Source of the DNA: a virus
Length of the DNA: 40,729 bases
IMG/VR virus record: IMGVR_UViG_3300006922_000058
Location: 1-40,729 of that record
Reading direction: 5' to 3' (one strand)
The position numbers were made by a program, and so were the translations under genes. The notes beneath the pieces are model-generated. The model saw only the letters and a program-made list of their open reading frames with translations, did no database searches and was not told where the DNA came from. Every line of letters begins with the position of its first letter. The first letter of the stretch is position 1. Positions 5,308-13,677 of this stretch are shown piece by piece.

Positions 5308-6564
5308 ATGAGTCGTGATTATTTAGAAACAATAGAAGACCCCGAAAGTCAAGTCTTTACAATAGATTTTCCGCCACTACACGAGGCTCAACAAACAGTA
5401 AAAGATGATGAAGCACGTTGGAAGATTCTCTGTGCCGGTCGTCGATTTGGTAAATCTCGCTTAGGTGTGCAACTTTGTTTAGAGCAAGCACTTGACGGTG
5501 GTCGTGTTTGGTGGGTTGCTCCAACATTCGCAATAGCTAGAGTTGGTTGGCGTGATGTAGTAGCAGCAGCATCAGAATTCCCTAAAGAAGCAGGAGTTAA
5601 TATAAAACTCGGAGATATGGAAGTAACCTTTCCTAGTGGTGGTTCTATATCAGTTAAATCTGCAGATAACCCTCAACGTCTTCGTGGTGAAGGTTTGAAC
5701 TATCTAGTTATGGATGAGGCAGCTTTCGTCAGAGAAGAAACTTGGACTGAAGTATTAAGACCTACTCTTACAGAAAATAAAGGTTCTGCATTATTTATCT
5801 CTACTCCTATTGGTATGGACAATTGGTTTTATCATTTATGGGAAAAAGCAGATACAGCAGAAGACTGGGCTAGATTTCAATATCCAACAGTATCTAATCC
5901 AATCATTGACCCAGCAGAAGTTGAATCAGCAAGAGAAGACTTAGGAGAACTAGTTTTTGCTCAAGAGTATCTTGCAGAGTTTATTTCCGAGGGTGCTCAG
6001 ATATTTCGTTCTTCTTGGTTTAACTATTTTAAACAAGGAGTCGGAACGATATGGGCTGATGGTAAAAAATATAAAGAAAGTGAATTACAACGATTTGCTA
6101 CTGTTGACTTAGCTGTATCTACAAAAGAATCAGCTGACTATACAGTTATATCTGTTTTTGGATATCACTCAGAAGATGACAAGTTGTTTATGTTGGATAT
6201 GTTTAGAGATAGAGTTGAAGCTCCCGACATAGTTCCACAAATAGAACGAATGGTTGGAATACATAATCTTGAATGGGTAGGAATTGAAAGAGCTGGTTAT
6301 CAATTAGCTATAGTTCAGTTCGCAAGAAGACAAGGTATAAAAATAAAAGAACTTAGAGCTGATAAAGATAAGCGCTCACGAGCACTGCCTTTGTCTGCTA
6401 AGATGGAAAGAGGATTGGTTTACTTTCCTAAAAATGCAGATTGGGTCAGCGAAGTGGAGCGAGAGCTACTCACTTTTCCAATTGGTGTTCACGATGATAT
6501 CGTGGATACATTGGCTTATGCTACATTAGCTGGCAACAAGAAGAGGAAATGGCAAGCGTATTAA
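5308..6564 (+). CDS. terL: terminase large subunit (ATPase/nuclease)
   Basis: The DNA-packaging motor that cuts concatemers and pumps DNA into the prohead through the portal. The 418-residue length is typical. The ATPase half shows Walker A GRRFGKSR at 44-51, Walker B LVMDEA at 133-138 and coupling motif FISTP at 163-167. The RNase-H-like nuclease half shows the acidic triad Asp267 (TVDLA), Glu327 (GIERAG) and Asp396/397 (HDDIVD), as in the Terminase_6C family. It is the first gene after the strong terminator and has a leaderless-type start. The portal ATG follows directly after its stop. No small terminase is adjacent upstream; the protein at 14743 is a candidate. Confidence 0.95.
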   Translation: MSRDYLETIEDPESQVFTIDFPPLHEAQQTVKDDEARWKILCAGRRFGKSRLGVQLCLEQALDGGRVWWVAPTFAIARVGWRDVVAAASEFPKEAGVNIKLGDMEVTFPSGGSISVKSADNPQRLRGEGLNYLVMDEAAFVREETWTEVLRPTLTENKGSALFISTPIGMDNWFYHLWEKADTAEDWARFQYPTVSNPIIDPAEVESAREDLGELVFAQEYLAEFISEGAQIFRSSWFNYFKQGVGTIWADGKKYKESELQRFATVDLAVSTKESADYTVISVFGYHSEDDKLFMLDMFRDRVEAPDIVPQIERMVGIHNLEWVGIERAGYQLAIVQFARRQGIKIKELRADKDKRSRALPLSAKMERGLVYFPKNADWVSEVERELLTFPIGVHDDIVDTLAYATLAGNKKRKWQAY

Positions 6565-9063
6565 ATGGCTGAAGAGAAAAGTTTATATAGAAGAACCGTA
6601 GAGTATTTACAAGCTCCACCAAAAAGATTAAATGCAGGAACAAAGGGAAGTCCTTATGACCGCAATGATTCTATGCTTACAAGCAATTTTGGTTACAACA
6701 CACAATCGGGACACTTCCCACAAAAACTAATAGACGATATGGGCGATGGTCTAGGCAACTCTGCTGTGACTGCTTGTCTTAATGTTCTAGCAACATCATT
6801 TGCTGAACCAACATTAAAAGTTTATAAAAAAGTAGATGGTGGCAAAGAAGTAGTCCCCTCACATCCAATGGAAATTCTTTTAACAAGACCTAACGAGTTC
6901 CTTAGTGGACAAAGCTTAGCTCACTACATTGTTACTTCTTTATCTGCTCACGGAGATGCATTCCTTATGAAAAGCAGAAACAACAAAGGTGAAGTAGTTC
7001 AATTGATACCTTTGATGCCTTCTTATGTCAAAGTAAGAGGAAATGAAAGAGAATTAATTACTCACTACGAATATTACGCAGTGAAACAAACAAACTCCCT
7101 AACAAAAGATTATATAGAATTACCAAGAGAGAATGTTGTCCACATTCGTCAAGGTATGGACCCGGACGACCATAGAAGAGGCTTTGCTCCAATACGAACA
7201 GTATTGAGAGAATTAGCCGGTGATGAAGCAGCAGGTCAATTTGCTGTTGCCTTGTTACACAATATGGCTGTTCCCGGCGTTATCTTAAGTCCAAAAGATG
7301 ACACTATGGGTGGTCCTTCTAGGGAAGAAGCCGAAGCAATAGCTCAAGCTTTTAAATCTAAGTTCTCGGGAGCCAACAGAGGCGCACCAATGATTATGAC
7401 TGGTGCTATGGATGTAGACGTAGTCTCATTCACACCGGAACAGATGAACCTAACTGCATTGAGAAGACTGCCGGAAGAAAGAGTATCCTCTGTTCTTGGA
7501 GTTCCGGCAATTCTCGCTGGACTCGGCGCTGGATTGGACGCAGCCACGTATAACAATACAAAAGAATTAAGAGAATTCTTTACTGAACAAAAGATGATTC
7601 CTTTATGGAATGCTGTTGCTTCAGAATTAACTCATCAAATATTACATACTGAATTTGAAAAAGATGACTACTCAATGGTCTGTCAGTATGACTTAGAAGA
7701 AGTAAGAGCTTTAGCCTCAGATAAAAAAGAACAAGTTTTAACAATGAACTCCGGTGTGCAAGGTGGTTTCGTTACTATCTCAGAAGCAAGAAAGAGTTTA
7801 GGGTTAGAGGCAGACGAAAGTCACGAAGTTTTCTTAAGACCATTGAATATGGTGGCTGTTCCAGTGGGGGAGACTGGAGTTATGACTCAAATAAATGAGA
7901 GCCAGCAAAACCCTCCGGAACAACCATCTGAAGATGACGAGAAAGCTACACTCAATACAACTGGATTTGAGCCACAAGTAAGAAGAACTAAAAGAGTTGT
8001 TGGTAAAAGACCTAAGAAAAAGAAAAATGTAACCGTTGACTTAACTATGGAGTTTAAAGGTTCTGAAGGAGATTATTCGCTTATGGATGAGAAAGCAGCA
8101 ATATCTGCTAAAGTTAAGAAAGTATTACAAAAAAAGGTAACAGACCACAATGCGAAAGACCCAAAGTATAGAGCAAGTTATGGAATGTTGGCAGCTGTCT
8201 TCAGACGAGGTGTCGGTGCCTATAGAACTAACCCAGCTTCAGTGCGAGGTAATGTTTCTTCAGCAACCCAATGGGGCGTAGCTAGAGTTAACGCATTCCT
8301 TAAAGGATTAAAAGGTAAGTTCCCAAGAACTGCTTTTGACCAAGACTTACTCCCTAGTGGTCATCCTTTAAGTTCTAAGAAATCAGCTAAAGCTGCATCA
8401 GTAAAAGTTGGTGACGCTGTTAGTTGGTCCATAAACAAAGACCCCGACCCACCATCAACCGTTCACGGTATAGTTACTTCTGTAAAAGAAGATGAAGCTT
8501 CAATGATGGTTTGGGCAATTATGGAAAATGGTGACCATAAGAAAACAGATAGAAATGTCACTATGCCAATTTCTAAACTAACAAAGATTAAAGATTGGCG
8601 TAAGGAACAGAAAGCAAAAGAAAAAATTACTGGTTTCCCTTCAGCTGAAGATAACCAAAAGATTAGCTTGAGCAACTCAAATTTTAAACAATTCCCCGAC
8701 CACGCTTATGTCAAAAATCTTAAAGAGAATTACCCAAGCATATGGAAAAGAGCAGGAACCGGTGGCAACCCACCTACTTCCTTCACTGGAAATGATGCAT
8801 ATCGAAACTGGACGAAATACAAAGGTGGAGATAGAAGTGCGTCAGTATTATCTTGGGTAAAAAGACGAGAACGTTTTATGAGCCGACACTCCGGAAACAC
8901 TAGACTAAATGGAATCATTGCCGTTATGAAATGGGGCGGTGTAACCAAGTCCGGTGTTAGCACTATGAAAAAAATCGTAAATGAACAGAAGAAGAAAGAA
9001 GATGACCGTCGTAAAAAGGCTATAGACCTTATAGCTGGAAACAACGACGATTTGACAAGTTAA
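6565..9063 (+). CDS. portal protein with a long multi-domain C-terminal extension
   Basis: Residues about 30-440 are an HK97-type portal: SAVTACLNVLATSFAEPTLKVY, HPMEILLTRPNEFLSGQSL, VHIRQGMDPDDHRRGFAPI and PGVILSPKDD are hallmark segments. Portals of this type usually end near 400-450 residues; this one continues to 832. The extra part contains about 490-600, a conserved-looking block with HNAKDP..., FRRGVGAYRTNPASVR, WGVARVNAFL and DLLPSGHPL; about 613-680, a beta-rich stretch resembling the HVA1-type TUDOR domain (KVGDAVSWSINKD...TVHGIVTSV); and about 700-815, FPDHAYVKNLKENYPSIWKR, RRERFMSRH and IIAVMKWGGVTKSG. These blocks resemble segments of head-associated proteins in other aquatic phages. 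The extension may replace a separate head-morphogenesis protein. No frameshift is needed to join it. Confidence 0.9.
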   Translation: MAEEKSLYRRTVEYLQAPPKRLNAGTKGSPYDRNDSMLTSNFGYNTQSGHFPQKLIDDMGDGLGNSAVTACLNVLATSFAEPTLKVYKKVDGGKEVVPSHPMEILLTRPNEFLSGQSLAHYIVTSLSAHGDAFLMKSRNNKGEVVQLIPLMPSYVKVRGNERELITHYEYYAVKQTNSLTKDYIELPRENVVHIRQGMDPDDHRRGFAPIRTVLRELAGDEAAGQFAVALLHNMAVPGVILSPKDDTMGGPSREEAEAIAQAFKSKFSGANRGAPMIMTGAMDVDVVSFTPEQMNLTALRRLPEERVSSVLGVPAILAGLGAGLDAATYNNTKELREFFTEQKMIPLWNAVASELTHQILHTEFEKDDYSMVCQYDLEEVRALASDKKEQVLTMNSGVQGGFVTISEARKSLGLEADESHEVFLRPLNMVAVPVGETGVMTQINESQQNPPEQPSEDDEKATLNTTGFEPQVRRTKRVVGKRPKKKKNVTVDLTMEFKGSEGDYSLMDEKAAISAKVKKVLQKKVTDHNAKDPKYRASYGMLAAVFRRGVGAYRTNPASVRGNVSSATQWGVARVNAFLKGLKGKFPRTAFDQDLLPSGHPLSSKKSAKAASVKVGDAVSWSINKDPDPPSTVHGIVTSVKEDEASMMVWAIMENGDHKKTDRNVTMPISKLTKIKDWRKEQKAKEKITGFPSAEDNQKISLSNSNFKQFPDHAYVKNLKENYPSIWKRAGTGGNPPTSFTGNDAYRNWTKYKGGDRSASVLSWVKRRERFMSRHSGNTRLNGIIAVMKWGGVTKSGVSTMKKIVNEQKKKEDDRRKKAIDLIAGNNDDLTS

Positions 9064-9094
9064 AATAAAAGAGTATAAAAGGAGTTAATTTTTT

Positions 9095-10360
9095 ATGGCT
9101 AGTGAAAAATTCACAAAGTCAGTGTCATTCAAAACCACTGATGATGAAAAAGGAAATGTTGAAGCAGTATTTTCTGTTTTTAACAACTTAGATAGTGACG
9201 GCGATGTAGTCGTTCCCGGAGCAATCAAATCCGGATTTAAAGATGACCAAGTTCCAATGGTATTCGCACACAAGTGGGACCAACCAATTGGCAAAGGTAA
9301 AATAGTTCAAGAAGACGACAAAGCAGTCTTCAAAGGTAAATTTTTTATGGGAACTGAGGCTGGTAAAGAAGCTTATAATCTTGCAAAAGAAATGGGTGAC
9401 TTACAAGAATGGTCTTTCGGTTTTAGAATTAATGACTATGAAGTCGCAGAATTCAAAAAAGATGGGGAATCAGTAGGAGACGTTCGATACTTAAAAGATT
9501 TAGAAGTATACGAAGTATCACCAGTTCTTGTAGGAGCCAATAGGCAGACCTACACACTAGCCATTAAAACAGGTGAAGAGTCAGTATATGAATCTAGCTC
9601 CGAAGAAAAAGCCGCAAACGACGAAGATATCTTTGATAACGAAGATGATGCCAAAAAAAGAGGCAAAGAGTTAGGTTGTGAGGGAGCTCATACCCACGAT
9701 GTCGACGGCAAAACAGTTTATATGCCTTGTGCAACACATCAAGTATATGAACAAATGATTGAAGATGAAAACGAAAAAGATTTGTCAGAAGATACAGAAG
9801 TTGTTGAAACTGAAGTATCTGAAGAGAAAATTTCAGAAAATGATTCCAGCGTGCAAGGAGTTCGTTTTTCTGATGAGGTGAAAGATGTGCTTGCAGCATT
9901 AGATAGCCTTATTGTTAGAACTAAAGCAATTAGTGTTTTACGTTCTAAAGATGGAAGGAATATATCGGCTAAAGCTGAGTCAGCTCTTAGAGCTGTCCAA
10001 AGCGATTTAGATGATGCTTGGCAAGAGCTAGATGTAATTCTTGGTTCCGAAGAAGATACTCCGGAAGCTGAAATTGATACAGAGGCTGAAGTAGCTGAAG
10101 CAGAAGTTCCAGTAGCAGAAGAGTCAGAGGCAGTAGCCGAAGAGTCAGAAGCTGTTGAAACCGAAGTTGAGGTTACAGAGGAATCTGAAACAGTTGATGT
10201 GGAAGAAGAGGAAGATTCTGAACCCGAGGAAGACACTGCAGTTGAGGAAGAAGAAATTGTTGAACTCGAAGAGGTTGACAGTGAATTCGAAGCTCTTTTT
10301 GCAGAAGCTCAAGCTACAATTGCAGAATCTATAATTGTTGAGCTTGAAGAAGACGAATAG
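9095..10360 (+). CDS. prohead maturation protease with acidic scaffold-like tail
   Basis: Residues 1-160 match the HK97 gp4 / U35 serine protease family, with the expected catalytic His59 (FAHKW) and Ser107 (EWSFGF); the third residue may be Glu140 (EVYEVSP). It cleaves the capsid scaffold domain during maturation. Residues 178-220 form a Cys/His cluster (Cys195, His199, His201, Cys212, His215 in GCEGAHTH and YMPCATH), a possible small metal-binding module. From about 225 to the end the protein is extremely Glu-rich with helical segments, including Ala/Glu repeats at about 320-410. No separate scaffold gene lies between it and the capsid gene, so this tail may act as scaffold. Good AGGAG site. 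Confidence 0.88.
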   Translation: MASEKFTKSVSFKTTDDEKGNVEAVFSVFNNLDSDGDVVVPGAIKSGFKDDQVPMVFAHKWDQPIGKGKIVQEDDKAVFKGKFFMGTEAGKEAYNLAKEMGDLQEWSFGFRINDYEVAEFKKDGESVGDVRYLKDLEVYEVSPVLVGANRQTYTLAIKTGEESVYESSSEEKAANDEDIFDNEDDAKKRGKELGCEGAHTHDVDGKTVYMPCATHQVYEQMIEDENEKDLSEDTEVVETEVSEEKISENDSSVQGVRFSDEVKDVLAALDSLIVRTKAISVLRSKDGRNISAKAESALRAVQSDLDDAWQELDVILGSEEDTPEAEIDTEAEVAEAEVPVAEESEAVAEESEAVETEVEVTEESETVDVEEEEDSEPEEDTAVEEEEIVELEEVDSEFEALFAEAQATIAESIIVELEEDE

Positions 10361-10392
10361 TATAAGTATAAGTTATTTTGGAGAAAAATATA

Positions 10393-11634
10393 ATGTCAGA
10401 TTATAAAGAACAAATTTCCAAGAAGCGTGCTGAGTTAAAAGAAGTATTTGATAACCCAGTAGAAGACGGTAAGTATTCTGCTGAGCAAAAAAATGCTATC
10501 AATGGTTTAAACACCGAACTCGCTGATTTAGTTGATACAGCTAACTTAGAGAAAAGCAAAGCCAAGAATGAAAAAGCTATGGATACAGAAGTTTATGCTT
10601 CTGAAGAACCACAAGCTGGACCTACAAACATTGGTGAAGCTTTCGTTAAGTCTGCTGCTTATCAAAACTACAAGTCAGACGGAGTTAAAGGTGTAGACTC
10701 TACAGTAGGATTTAGCCCAATGGGTTATAAAACTACTTTAGGTGCTGGAACCACTAACTCTTTCGCTCCGGAAGTTTTAAGACAGCCGGGAATCTTAGAG
10801 AAAGCTCTCAGAGACCCCGATGCAGTCATTGGTCTTTTTGACCAAATCGAAACAGACCAAAATTCCTTTGCATATATGGAAGAAACAACCTTCACAAATG
10901 CCGCTGCTGAACAAGCTGAAGAAGCTACAACAGCAGAGGGTGCATTAGACTTCACAGAGCAAACTGCTCCAATCAGAAAGATTGGCGTTTTCTTGCCTGT
11001 GACTGAAGAACTTCTTGCAGATGTAAGTGGAATTCAAGGTTATGTAAACTCAAGGCTCGGCACAATGATGAAATTGAGATTAGATTCTCAACTTCTCAGC
11101 GGTGACGGAACTGCACCAAACATCGAGGGTATCCTTGATGCTGGTAAAACAAACGTAGACACAATTGCCTACGGTTCCTACTCCGGCGAGTTAAAGCAAT
11201 TAGGGGCTTTGTATCAAGCAATTACAAACATCAGAACTGGTGGATTTGTAGAGCCGGATGCAATAATTATGCACCCTAATGACTGGTATCAAGTTGTTAC
11301 CTCAGTAAGCGATTTCGCAGGAACATCTTCAGCAGGTTATGCTGCTAAGAATCCTCTTTTCGTTGTTGGTGGTGGCTTCGGTGATGCACCTCAACCAAGA
11401 ATTTGGGGTATCCCAGTCGTTCCATCATCCGCTATCGCAGAGAACACAGTTCTCGTTGGTAGATTCGGTGGTGGAGAAGCTGCTCACGTTGTTATGCGAC
11501 AAGGAATTGACCTTGCTGTATCAGACTCACATAGTGACTTCTTCCTTAAAGGAAAATTAGCTATTAGAGCAACAATGAGAGTCGGTCTTGCTGTCTACAG
11601 ACAGGAAGCATTCTCAAAGATTACTTCTTTCTAA
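10393..11634 (+). CDS. major capsid protein (HK97 fold)
   Basis: The shell protein, 413 residues from the ATG at 10393. A TTG at 10378 is in frame, but TGGAG at 10379-10383 is a ribosome site correctly placed for the ATG. Residues 1-60 form a charged helical coiled coil (ISKKRAELKEVF, LNTELADLVDTA), the delta-domain scaffold expected to be removed by the upstream protease. The rest has HK97 signatures: the E-loop region around FTNAAAEQAEEATTAEG, IRKIGVFLPVTEELLAD, LDSQLLSGDG, AIIMHPNDWYQV, WGIPVVPSSAI and a C-terminal AIRATMRVGLAVYRQEAF. It follows protease directly, as in HK97-like phages, and is followed by a GC-rich hairpin that may set mRNA levels. Confidence 0.95.
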   Translation: MSDYKEQISKKRAELKEVFDNPVEDGKYSAEQKNAINGLNTELADLVDTANLEKSKAKNEKAMDTEVYASEEPQAGPTNIGEAFVKSAAYQNYKSDGVKGVDSTVGFSPMGYKTTLGAGTTNSFAPEVLRQPGILEKALRDPDAVIGLFDQIETDQNSFAYMEETTFTNAAAEQAEEATTAEGALDFTEQTAPIRKIGVFLPVTEELLADVSGIQGYVNSRLGTMMKLRLDSQLLSGDGTAPNIEGILDAGKTNVDTIAYGSYSGELKQLGALYQAITNIRTGGFVEPDAIIMHPNDWYQVVTSVSDFAGTSSAGYAAKNPLFVVGGGFGDAPQPRIWGIPVVPSSAIAENTVLVGRFGGGEAAHVVMRQGIDLAVSDSHSDFFLKGKLAIRATMRVGLAVYRQEAFSKITSF

Positions 11635-11655
11635 GAGGTATTCTAAGAAATTTTT

Positions 11656-11681
11656 GGAGGGGTGGATTATTCTGCCCCTTC
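11656..11681 (+). promoter_or_regulatory. hairpin after the capsid gene (attenuator or mRNA-stability element)
   Basis: GGAGGGG 11656-11662 pairs with CCCCTTC 11675-11681 around a 12-base loop (one G-U pair). No T-run follows, so termination would be partial at best. Such hairpins after capsid genes commonly raise capsid mRNA over downstream genes. Confidence 0.45.
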
Positions 11682-11711
11682 AAATCCAAACAGAAGGAAA
11701 AAAAGATTTAA

Positions 11712-11957
11712 ATGGAATATATAAAAGTAGAAAAAGATATTTGGAAAATGGCAGATGGTTCATTATTCGAAGGTAACGTCAATGATGTTCCTAAAGGTAA
11801 CCCATCTAATGTAGCTAAAGCCGGTAAAGAGTATTCAATGGAATATTTAGAATTTCACGGTTGGGGTAAAAAAGAAAAAGCTGCTCCTAAGAAAAAAGCT
11901 GCTAAGAAAAAAGTAGAAAATAAAGCCGTTAAACCCGAAGACACAGAAGACAAGTAG
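11712..11957 (+). CDS. hypothetical protein with Lys/Ala tail (81 aa)
   Basis: The start ATG is preceded by GAAGG. Residues 1-50 form a compact domain (IKVEKDIWKMADGSLFEG, YSMEYLEFHGWGKKEK). Residues 51-81 are a low-complexity Lys/Ala/Pro tail (AAPKKKAAKKK) ending in acidic residues. Its position between capsid and connector is where many marine siphoviruses keep a small head-associated or decoration protein; the basic tail could contact DNA. I recognise no family, so this is a positional guess. Confidence 0.6.
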   Translation: MEYIKVEKDIWKMADGSLFEGNVNDVPKGNPSNVAKAGKEYSMEYLEFHGWGKKEKAAPKKKAAKKKVENKAVKPEDTEDK

Positions 11958-11964
11958 TCTTTAA

Positions 11965-12651
11965 ATGGCACTATCAACAGTTTCTGACGTTAAGAGTGTT
12001 ATTGGCGTAGATATGTCTTCAGCTGACGAAACAGCTATAACAAACATTTTTATACCCGCAGTTGACGCAGCAATCAAAAATTACTTAGGCTATGAGCTTG
12101 AGTATACATCTTCTATTAGTGAAACCCTAGATGGGAACAATGAAGAAGAGTTTTATACAAAAGCAGCTCCGATAGTAGCTGTAACATCTATTACAGAAGA
12201 TGCAGTTGCGTTAACTCAAGGTAACGATGAACACTATGTAGTTTATAAAGCAGAGGGTAGAGTTCGTAAAACAAATAGCAAAAGATGGTCCACAATACGA
12301 CTTCAAAACGTGACTATCGTTTATTCTGCTGGATATTCTGATTCAGAAGCAACAGCAGAAGACATTCCCAAAGATTTAAAGTTTATTAGTGCTAAAGGTG
12401 CTGGCAAAATGTTTGTTGCAGCAGCAGCCTTATCAGCACAACAACCAACTGGTGAAGTTTCAACACATACTGCTGACACCTCTACAGATGCTAACTTTAA
12501 CTTAGTTAGACAAGAATCACTAGGTGATTATTCAGCAACATACGAAAGTATCCCAAATTTACTAAATGAGGGAATACTAAACGAGATGGATATGAGGGTA
12601 TTATCAAAATATAAGAGGCAATACTTCACATCGGCATCCATTCTCGACTAG
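11965..12651 (+). CDS. head-tail connector protein (gp6-like)
   Basis: The 228-residue protein begins with the helical layout of the HK97 gp6 / SPP1 gp15 connector family: STVSDVKSVIGVDMSSADETAITNIFIPAVDAAIKNYLGYEL, then alternating strands (APIVAVTSITED, YVVYKAEGRVRK, STIRLQNVTIVYSAGY) and C-terminal helices (LNEMDMRVLSKYKRQYF). Such proteins form a ring under the portal and build the head-tail interface. Its place just after the capsid genes agrees with this. The upstream gene ends seven bases before its ATG. Confidence 0.8.
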   Translation: MALSTVSDVKSVIGVDMSSADETAITNIFIPAVDAAIKNYLGYELEYTSSISETLDGNNEEEFYTKAAPIVAVTSITEDAVALTQGNDEHYVVYKAEGRVRKTNSKRWSTIRLQNVTIVYSAGYSDSEATAEDIPKDLKFISAKGAGKMFVAAAALSAQQPTGEVSTHTADTSTDANFNLVRQESLGDYSATYESIPNLLNEGILNEMDMRVLSKYKRQYFTSASILD

Positions 12652-12661
12652 ACTTAGTTTT

Positions 12662-12862
12662 ATGGATATAGAAGTAAATAAAGCACAAAGAATAGCTTAT
12701 CTTCGTGGAATCGATGATGCTGAATTTAAAGAAGCTGTATTAGACCAAATGAACTCTCTAAGATTACAAAAAGTTAATCTTGTTGACGATATGGATGTAA
12801 TTCTAAACGGGTATCTTTCAGTTTGTAAAAAGTTCCCGATTAAAGCGAAAAAAAAGAAGTAA
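12662..12862 (+). CDS. small hypothetical basic helical protein (66 aa)
   Basis: An ATG ten bases after the connector stop, with only a weak ribosome site. The product is a single helical protein (RIAYLRGIDDAEFKEAVLDQMNSLRLQ) with a Lys-rich end. Its stop overlaps the start of the zinc-ribbon gene by one base. Placed among head-completion genes, it may be a small head or assembly factor. Family unknown. Confidence 0.6.
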   Translation: MDIEVNKAQRIAYLRGIDDAEFKEAVLDQMNSLRLQKVNLVDDMDVILNGYLSVCKKFPIKAKKKK

Positions 12863-13101
12863 TGGCTAGATACGATTACAAGTGTTCTAAATGTGAGCAT
12901 TTGTTTGAGGTCCAGCATTCAATACACGACGAACCAAAGATTAAATGTGAAAAATGTAAAGCACTTTCTACTAGACAAATTAGCACTAGGGTTTATCTCT
13001 ATGGAACTGTTGGCGTTGACTGGAATAGTAATCCTAATGGTGCTAGTAAGTCAATGAGAGACAAAGCCAGTAAAGCCGCTAAAAGAAAAGTTCAGTTTTA
13101 A
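12862..13101 (+). CDS. FmdB-type zinc ribbon protein (79 aa)
   Basis: The N-terminal 40 residues fit the FmdB / CxxC_CxxC regulatory family: YDYKCSKCEHLFEVQHSI followed by KIKCEKC, with two CxxC pairs that would hold one zinc. Proteins of this family are small and often described as putative regulators, and they recur in phage head regions without a known role. The tail is basic (SMRDKASKAAKRKVQF). It is the last + strand gene of the head module; its stop codon overlaps the end of the opposing gene, with no terminator between the converging units. Confidence 0.8.
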   Translation: MARYDYKCSKCEHLFEVQHSIHDEPKIKCEKCKALSTRQISTRVYLYGTVGVDWNSNPNGASKSMRDKASKAAKRKVQF

Positions 13102-13385
13102 GGATTAAAGTATCCAAGGATACCGTATCCACAACTACCACTTTCTATCTCAGATATTAAACAATCTTCCGGCATAATTGAATCATCGTGCTCATCTACT
13201 ATTTCACCCTCATACCAAAATATAGAATCTGTATAGTCAGCTCTATGTTCACAATCTGATGGTGGTGTAGATGCATCTAAGTCTTCACAGTATATTTCTG
13301 TAAAATTATCCCAATACATTGTAGGCATAGCGTTTACATTACTACCCCCACCTAAAATTACTATTCCAAGTAATAATCCAAACAT
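13098..13385 (-). CDS. secreted four-cysteine protein (95 aa), lysis cassette
   Basis: It starts with a signal peptide (MFGLLLGIVILGGGSNVNA) with a plausible cleavage site after VNA. The mature part is acidic with four Cys residues in two pairs (YCEDLDASTPPSDC and DCLISEIESGSC), suggesting disulfides outside the membrane. It is the last gene of the leftward operon and starts on the last base of the previous stop. Possible roles are a lysis accessory or a superinfection-exclusion factor; nothing in the sequence decides. It collides tail-to-tail with the FmdB-like gene. Confidence 0.6.
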   Translation of the reverse strand: MFGLLLGIVILGGGSNVNAMPTMYWDNFTEIYCEDLDASTPPSDCEHRADYTDSIFWYEGEIVDEHDDSIMPEDCLISEIESGSCGYGILGYFNP

Positions 13386-13588
13386 TAGTTATCCTCCAAT
13401 GGATTCTTGTGTCCACGGACACGTCCAGCTTTTTTCGGTGAATGTAAGTAACATTTATCTGAAGGATTGTATTTACTTAAAGTAACTTCACAATCTTCTT
13501 TCACACAAAGTCTGCCTTTATCAAACACTCTACTTTGTCGACTTGCTTCATAGTGGCTTCTTCCACTAATACTAAATTGACCAGCCAT
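13385..13588 (-). CDS. small zinc-binding protein, actinobacterial type (67 aa)
   Basis: Cys28-x4-Cys33-x12-Cys46-x2-His49 with LSKYNPSD between the pairs. The pattern C-x4-C..LSxYNxxxxC-x2-H is common in small actinobacterial and actinophage proteins, where it forms one zinc site. The N-terminus is Ser/Arg-rich and the C-terminus basic (RVRGHK), so DNA binding is plausible. Its start overlaps the stop of the membrane peptide gene and its stop overlaps the next start, placing it firmly in the leftward operon. It is one of the better clues to host phylum, though not proof. Confidence 0.65.
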   Translation of the reverse strand: MAGQFSISGRSHYEASRQSRVFDKGRLCVKEDCEVTLSKYNPSDKCYLHSPKKAGRVRGHKNPLEDN

Positions 13589-13677
13589 TATTTACTCGCT
13601 ATATACATAGCTATATATAAAAAAGCTATTGGACTAATAAAGCCCATTACTATTACTTCTGTTGATAATCCAAACAT
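13588..13677 (-). CDS. 29-residue single-span membrane peptide (holin-like candidate)
   Basis: The ORF MFGLSTEVIVMGFISPIAFL... ends YIAMYIASK and is almost entirely one hydrophobic segment. It begins at 13677, one base inside the stop of the gene at 13677-13808, behind a GAGGAGG ribosome site made of that gene's C-terminal Glu codons, and its stop overlaps the next start. Two genes downstream of a cell-wall hydrolase, such a peptide is a reasonable minimal holin or antiholin candidate, although 29 residues is shorter than most known holins. Confidence 0.55.
   Translation of the reverse strand: MFGLSTEVIVMGFISPIAFLYIAMYIASK

Noticed and set aside
9739-10236. Long Ser/Thr-rich open frame on the minus strand inside the protease gene
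   Set aside because: It is the antisense of the Glu-rich tail (GAA/GAG read as TTC/CTC, with Ser-rich frames). No ribosome site or promoter, and the plus-strand gene is clear.
10378-10392. TTG start for the capsid protein five codons upstream
   Set aside because: The TGGAG ribosome site overlaps this TTG and is spaced correctly for the ATG at 10393.
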